Source: Burkholderiales bacterium 70-64
Lineage (GTDB): Bacteria > Pseudomonadota > Gammaproteobacteria > Burkholderiales > Burkholderiaceae_E
Reading direction: 5' to 3'
NCBI GenBank assembly: GCA_001898645.1
Contig: MKUQ01000050.1
Span: forward strand, 1 to 34,126
Length of the DNA: 34,126 nt
A model generated the notes under the pieces. It worked only from the letters and a program-made list of their open reading frames with translations, ran no database searches and had not been told where the DNA came from. Of this stretch, positions 31,509 to 34,126 are shown piece by piece. Every line of letters begins with the position of its first letter. The first letter of the stretch is position 1. The position numbers and the translations under genes were made by a program.

Positions 31509-32294
31509 ATGACGCCCGTCCTGTGCTTCGACATCGAGACCGTGCCCGACGTCGCCGGGCTGCGCACGCTGCGCGGCTTCGACGCGTCGATCGACGATGC
31601 CGAGGTGGCCGAGCGCGCCTTCGCGCAGCGGCGCGAGCAGACCGGCAGCGACTTCCTGCCGCTGCACCTGCAGCGGGTGGTCGCGATCGCCTGCCTGCTG
31701 CGCGACGACGACGGCCTGCAGGTGCGCTGCCTCGGCCAGCCCGACGATCCCGAGGCCAAGCTGGTGCAGATGTTCTACCGCTTCGTCGAGCGCTACACGC
31801 CGCAGCTGGTGTCGTGGAACGGCGGCGGCTTCGACCTGCAGGTGCTGCACTACCGCGGCCTGGTGCACGGGGTGCAGGCCGGGCGCTACTGGGAGCAGGG
31901 CGACGAGGACCGCGATTTCAAGTGGAACAACTACCTCGGGCGCTACCACAGCCGTCATCTCGACCTGATGGACCTGCTCGCGCTCTATACGCCGCGCGCC
32001 AATGCACCGCTGGACGAGCTGGCAAAGCTGTGCGGGTTCCCGGGCAAGCTGGGCATGGACGGCGCGCAGGTGTGGCCGGCCTACCGGGCCGGCCGCCTGA
32101 CGGAGATCCGCGCCTACTGCGAGACCGACGTCGCCAACACCTACCTGGTGTTCTGCCGCTTCCAGCTGATGCGCGGGCTGTGGACTCCCGAGCACTACCG
32201 GCGCGAGATCGCGCTGCTGCGCGAGACGCTGCAGGCGCAGGCCGGGCAGGCTGCGCACTGGCGCGAGTTCCTGCAGGCGTGGCCGGAGCGGTGA
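31509..32294 (+). CDS. PolB-like 3'-5' exonuclease (DEDDy family)
   Basis: This predicted nuclease has 261 residues. The DEDDy exonuclease motifs are visible: FDIETVPD with D8 and E10 (ExoI), [16 protein letters not shown] (ExoII), and [13 protein letters not shown] (ExoIII, with the Y-x3-D pair). It resembles the stand-alone PolB-exonuclease-like proteins common in proteobacteria, whose cellular role is not well defined. The ATG at 31509 is preferred over a TTG six bases upstream. The gene ends in a GTGA overlap with rlmD. It lies 48 bp after nlpD, the slot where rpoS is often found. Confidence 0.88.
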   Translation: MTPVLCFDIETVPDVAGLRTLRGFDASIDDAEVAERAFAQRREQTGSDFLPLHLQRVVAIACLLRDDDGLQVRCLGQPDDPEAKLVQMFYRFVERYTPQLVSWNGGGFDLQVLHYRGLVHGVQAGRYWEQGDEDRDFKWNNYLGRYHSRHLDLMDLLALYTPRANAPLDELAKLCGFPGKLGMDGAQVWPAYRAGRLTEIRAYCETDVANTYLVFCRFQLMRGLWTPEHYRREIALLRETLQAQAGQAAHWREFLQAWPER

Positions 32295-33826
32295 ACGCGC
32301 CGCCGTCGGTGGCGGCCGGCGCGGCGCACGTGTCAGCCCAGGGCGCGGGCGGGGCGGCCGGCGCGCCTGCCGCCGCTGCGCGCAGCGGCGCGCCGCACGG
32401 CGGCCCGACGCTCGAGCTCGAAGTCGCCTCGATCGACCTCGAGGCCAACGGCGTCGCGCACCACGACGGCAAGGTGGTGTTCGTGCGCGGCGCGCTGCCC
32501 GGCGAGCGCGTGCGCGCGACGCTGGTGCGCAGCAAGCCGCGCTTCGAGGTGGCACAGACCGTCGAGGTGCTGCGCGAGTCGCACGCGCGGGTGGTGCCGC
32601 GCTGCCCGCACTTCGGCGTGTGCGGCGGCTGCTCGATGCAGCACCTCGACGCCGACGCCCAGCTCGCGATCAAGCAGCGGGCGCTGGAAGACCAGCTGTG
32701 GCACATCGGCCGGCTGCGCCCGGGCATCGTCCTGCGGCCGCTGGCCGGCCCGCGCTGGGGGTACCGCTACCGCGCGCGGCTGTCGGTGCGCCACGTGCCG
32801 AAGAAGGGCGGCGTGCTGGTCGGGTTCCACGAGCGCGCCTCCAGCTACGTGGCCGACATGCACGAGTGCCACGTGCTGCCGCCGCGCGTCTCGGCGCTGC
32901 TGCTGCCGCTGCGCGATCTGGTTGGCGGCCTGGCCCTGCGCGAGCGCCTGCCGCAGATCGAGGTGGCGGTCGGGCAGATCCAGCGCGCGCCGGGGCCGTC
33001 GCCGGATGCACCCGGGCTGCCCGGGCACGCGCCGGGGCAGCCCGCGGGCGCACCCGACTCCGGCCTGTTGGTCGCGCTGGCGCTGCGCGTGCTCGATGCG
33101 CCCGGCGCCGCCGATCGCGCGCGGCTGCTCGAGTTCGCCGCGCGCGAGGGCGTCGAGCTGTGGCTGCAGCCGGCGGGGCCCGACAGCGTCACGCTGCTGT
33201 GCACGCGCGAAGGCAGGCCGGCGCGCAGCGACGACGATTCCGGGCTGGCCTATCGGCTACCCGAGTTCGACGTCACCATGCCGTTCCGGCCCACCGACTT
33301 CACCCAGGTCAACCACCGGATCAACGAGGTGCTGGTGTCGCGCGCGCTGCGGCTGCTCGATGCGCAGCCCGGCGAGCGGGTGGCCGATCTCTTCTGCGGG
33401 CTGGGCAACTTCACGCTGCCGCTGGCGCGGCGCGCCGGCGAGGTGATCGGCATCGAAGGCAACGCCGCGCTGGTGGCGCGCGCCCGGCGCAACGCCGCCT
33501 TCAACGGCCTGTCGGCGCGCACCGACTTCCGCACCGCCAACCTGTTCGAGGAAGGTGCCCCGCAGTGGCGCGCGCTCGGGCGCTTCGACCGGGTGCTGAT
33601 CGACCCGCCGCGCGAGGGCGCGCTCGAGGTGGCCAGGGCGCTGGCGGACGATGCCGCGCCGCCGCGCCGCATCGTCTACGTGTCGTGCAATCCGGCGACG
33701 CTGGCGCGCGATGCGGCCATCCTCGTGCACCAGGGCGGCTACACGCTCGAGGCCGCGGGCGTGGTCGACATGTTCCCGCAGACCTCGCACGTGGAATCGA
33801 TCGCGGTGTTCGGGCCGCGGTCCTGA
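32291..33826 (+). CDS. rlmD: 23S rRNA (uracil(1939)-C(5))-methyltransferase RlmD
   Basis: This SAM- and Fe-S-dependent enzyme makes m5U1939 in 23S rRNA. The 511 residues have a TRAM domain (about 41-98), four cluster cysteines C105, C111, C114 and C194, the SAM motif [21 protein letters not shown], and the catalytic cysteine in [12 protein letters not shown]. Two low-complexity parts are unusual: an Ala/Gly-rich N-terminus (1-38) and a Pro/Gly insertion (about 236-258). The start is taken as the GTG at 32291, overlapping the exonuclease stop; the family core begins only near residue 40. The frame is open far upstream as a shadow. Confidence 0.93.
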   Translation: MNAPPSVAAGAAHVSAQGAGGAAGAPAAAARSGAPHGGPTLELEVASIDLEANGVAHHDGKVVFVRGALPGERVRATLVRSKPRFEVAQTVEVLRESHARVVPRCPHFGVCGGCSMQHLDADAQLAIKQRALEDQLWHIGRLRPGIVLRPLAGPRWGYRYRARLSVRHVPKKGGVLVGFHERASSYVADMHECHVLPPRVSALLLPLRDLVGGLALRERLPQIEVAVGQIQRAPGPSPDAPGLPGHAPGQPAGAPDSGLLVALALRVLDAPGAADRARLLEFAAREGVELWLQPAGPDSVTLLCTREGRPARSDDDSGLAYRLPEFDVTMPFRPTDFTQVNHRINEVLVSRALRLLDAQPGERVADLFCGLGNFTLPLARRAGEVIGIEGNAALVARARRNAAFNGLSARTDFRTANLFEEGAPQWRALGRFDRVLIDPPREGALEVARALADDAAPPRRIVYVSCNPATLARDAAILVHQGGYTLEAAGVVDMFPQTSHVESIAVFGPRS

Positions 33827-33845
33827 GTCGTCTCACGCCGGTTCT

Positions 33846-33863
33846 GCCGTGAGCCGGCACGGC
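33846..33863 (+). terminator. Hairpin downstream of rlmD
   Basis: GCCGTG, loop AGCCGG, CACGGC form a six-base-pair stem that starts 19 bp after the rlmD stop. There is no U-tract. It may mark the transcript end in a GC-rich genome. Confidence 0.3.
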
Positions 33864-33950
33864 CGTGGCGATTGCGTGCCTCGGCCTGCGCGTGCGTCGG
33901 TTTGCGCGAGCAAAGGCGCGGGCCGCCCGGGGCCGGCGCACCGGTGCTTG

Positions 33951-33967
33951 CCCCCGCTACGCGGGGG
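33951..33967. repeat. Perfect hairpin of seven GC pairs
   Basis: CCCCCGCTACGCGGGGG is an inverted repeat with seven-base arms and a three-base loop. It is followed by TACCC, not a T-run, so it is closer to a repeat-element stem than to a classical terminator. Confidence 0.6.
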
Positions 33968-34005
33968 TACCCTGCGATGCTCCAGCACCGGCTGGCGCGG
34001 CGCAA

Positions 34006-34032
34006 CTCGCTGCGCTCGCTGCGCTCGCTGCG
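34006..34032. repeat. CTCGCTGCG tandem repeat, three copies
   Basis: Three exact 9-bp copies lie head to tail and are followed by CTCAGACAGG. They sit about 40 bp after the 33951-33967 hairpin and probably belong to the same non-coding element, which may continue past the window edge. Confidence 0.75.
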
Positions 34033-34126
34033 CTCAGACAGGGCGCCGCGAGAATGAAGTACGAAGCGCGCTGCGCGCGCCGCCGGTGCTGCTGCGCTTC
34101 TCGGCTGCGCACAGGCGCGCCGGCCC

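Larger units (their letters stand above)
33827..34126. other. Non-coding GC-rich tail after rlmD with hairpins and repeats
   Basis: No convincing gene is seen in these 300 bases; the short frames across it match nothing recognisable. It contains a hairpin shortly after rlmD, a strong hairpin at 33951-33967 and a 9-bp tandem repeat at 34006-34032. The sequence resembles dispersed non-coding repeat elements found between genes in some Burkholderiales. That likeness comes from memory of the style and was not searched. Confidence 0.5.

Overview
The window looks like a chromosomal segment of a high-GC betaproteobacterium, most likely Burkholderiales. The pointers are very GC-rich coding throughout, a Bug/TctC-family binding protein, a Pil-Chp chemosensory operon, and the surE-pcm-nlpD-rlmD block. 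No rRNA, tRNA, insertion sequence, prophage or CRISPR array was seen. Genes are densely packed, with many 4-bp ATGA/GTGA overlaps.

Layout. (1) 19-2910 (-): a complete DctP-DctQ-DctM TRAP transporter, read from a candidate promoter at 2976-3005. (2) 3071-5306: housekeeping genes for DAHP synthase, a WrbA quinone reductase and thioredoxin 2. (3) 5399-14701: a catabolic/uptake locus. A LacI-type regulator and an SMP-30 lactonase-like protein are read leftward. Rightward come an ABC importer of the taurine/nitrate/sulfonate type, then a second operon with a ThDP-dependent enzyme, two short-chain dehydrogenases and an orphan Bug binding protein. Each rightward operon starts with the same module: TTGACC, a 17-bp spacer, a good -10, then an ATGCAAGCG-type palindrome. 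I infer one LacI regulon controlling both operons. The substrate cannot be read from the sequence.

(4) 14676-20747: an orphan NarL-type response regulator, DusA, a DUF2069 membrane protein whose 3' end overlaps dusA by 146 bp, a YihY/BrkB membrane protein, a DUF962 protein, an alpha/beta hydrolase and a MetY-type sulfhydrylase. (5) 20938-28465: a five-gene Pil-Chp-type chemosensory operon. It has a PilG-like regulator with an extra N-terminal domain and long linker, PilH, a CheW/PilI protein, a chemoreceptor with almost no periplasmic part, and a shortened ChpA/PilL hybrid kinase with one obvious Hpt domain and a collagen-like linker. A CBS-domain protein follows.

(6) 29023-33826: surE, pcm, nlpD, a PolB-like 3'-5' exonuclease and rlmD. 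The NlpD protein has no LysM domain, and rpoS, which usually follows nlpD in these bacteria, is absent. The last 300 bases are non-coding and carry GC-rich hairpins and a 9-bp tandem repeat.

Together the window joins solute scavenging (TRAP, ABC and Bug systems) and a regulated catabolic module to surface sensing/twitching control and stationary-phase or cell-wall maintenance genes. The least ordinary parts are the twin-operator LacI locus and the remodelled Pil-Chp array.
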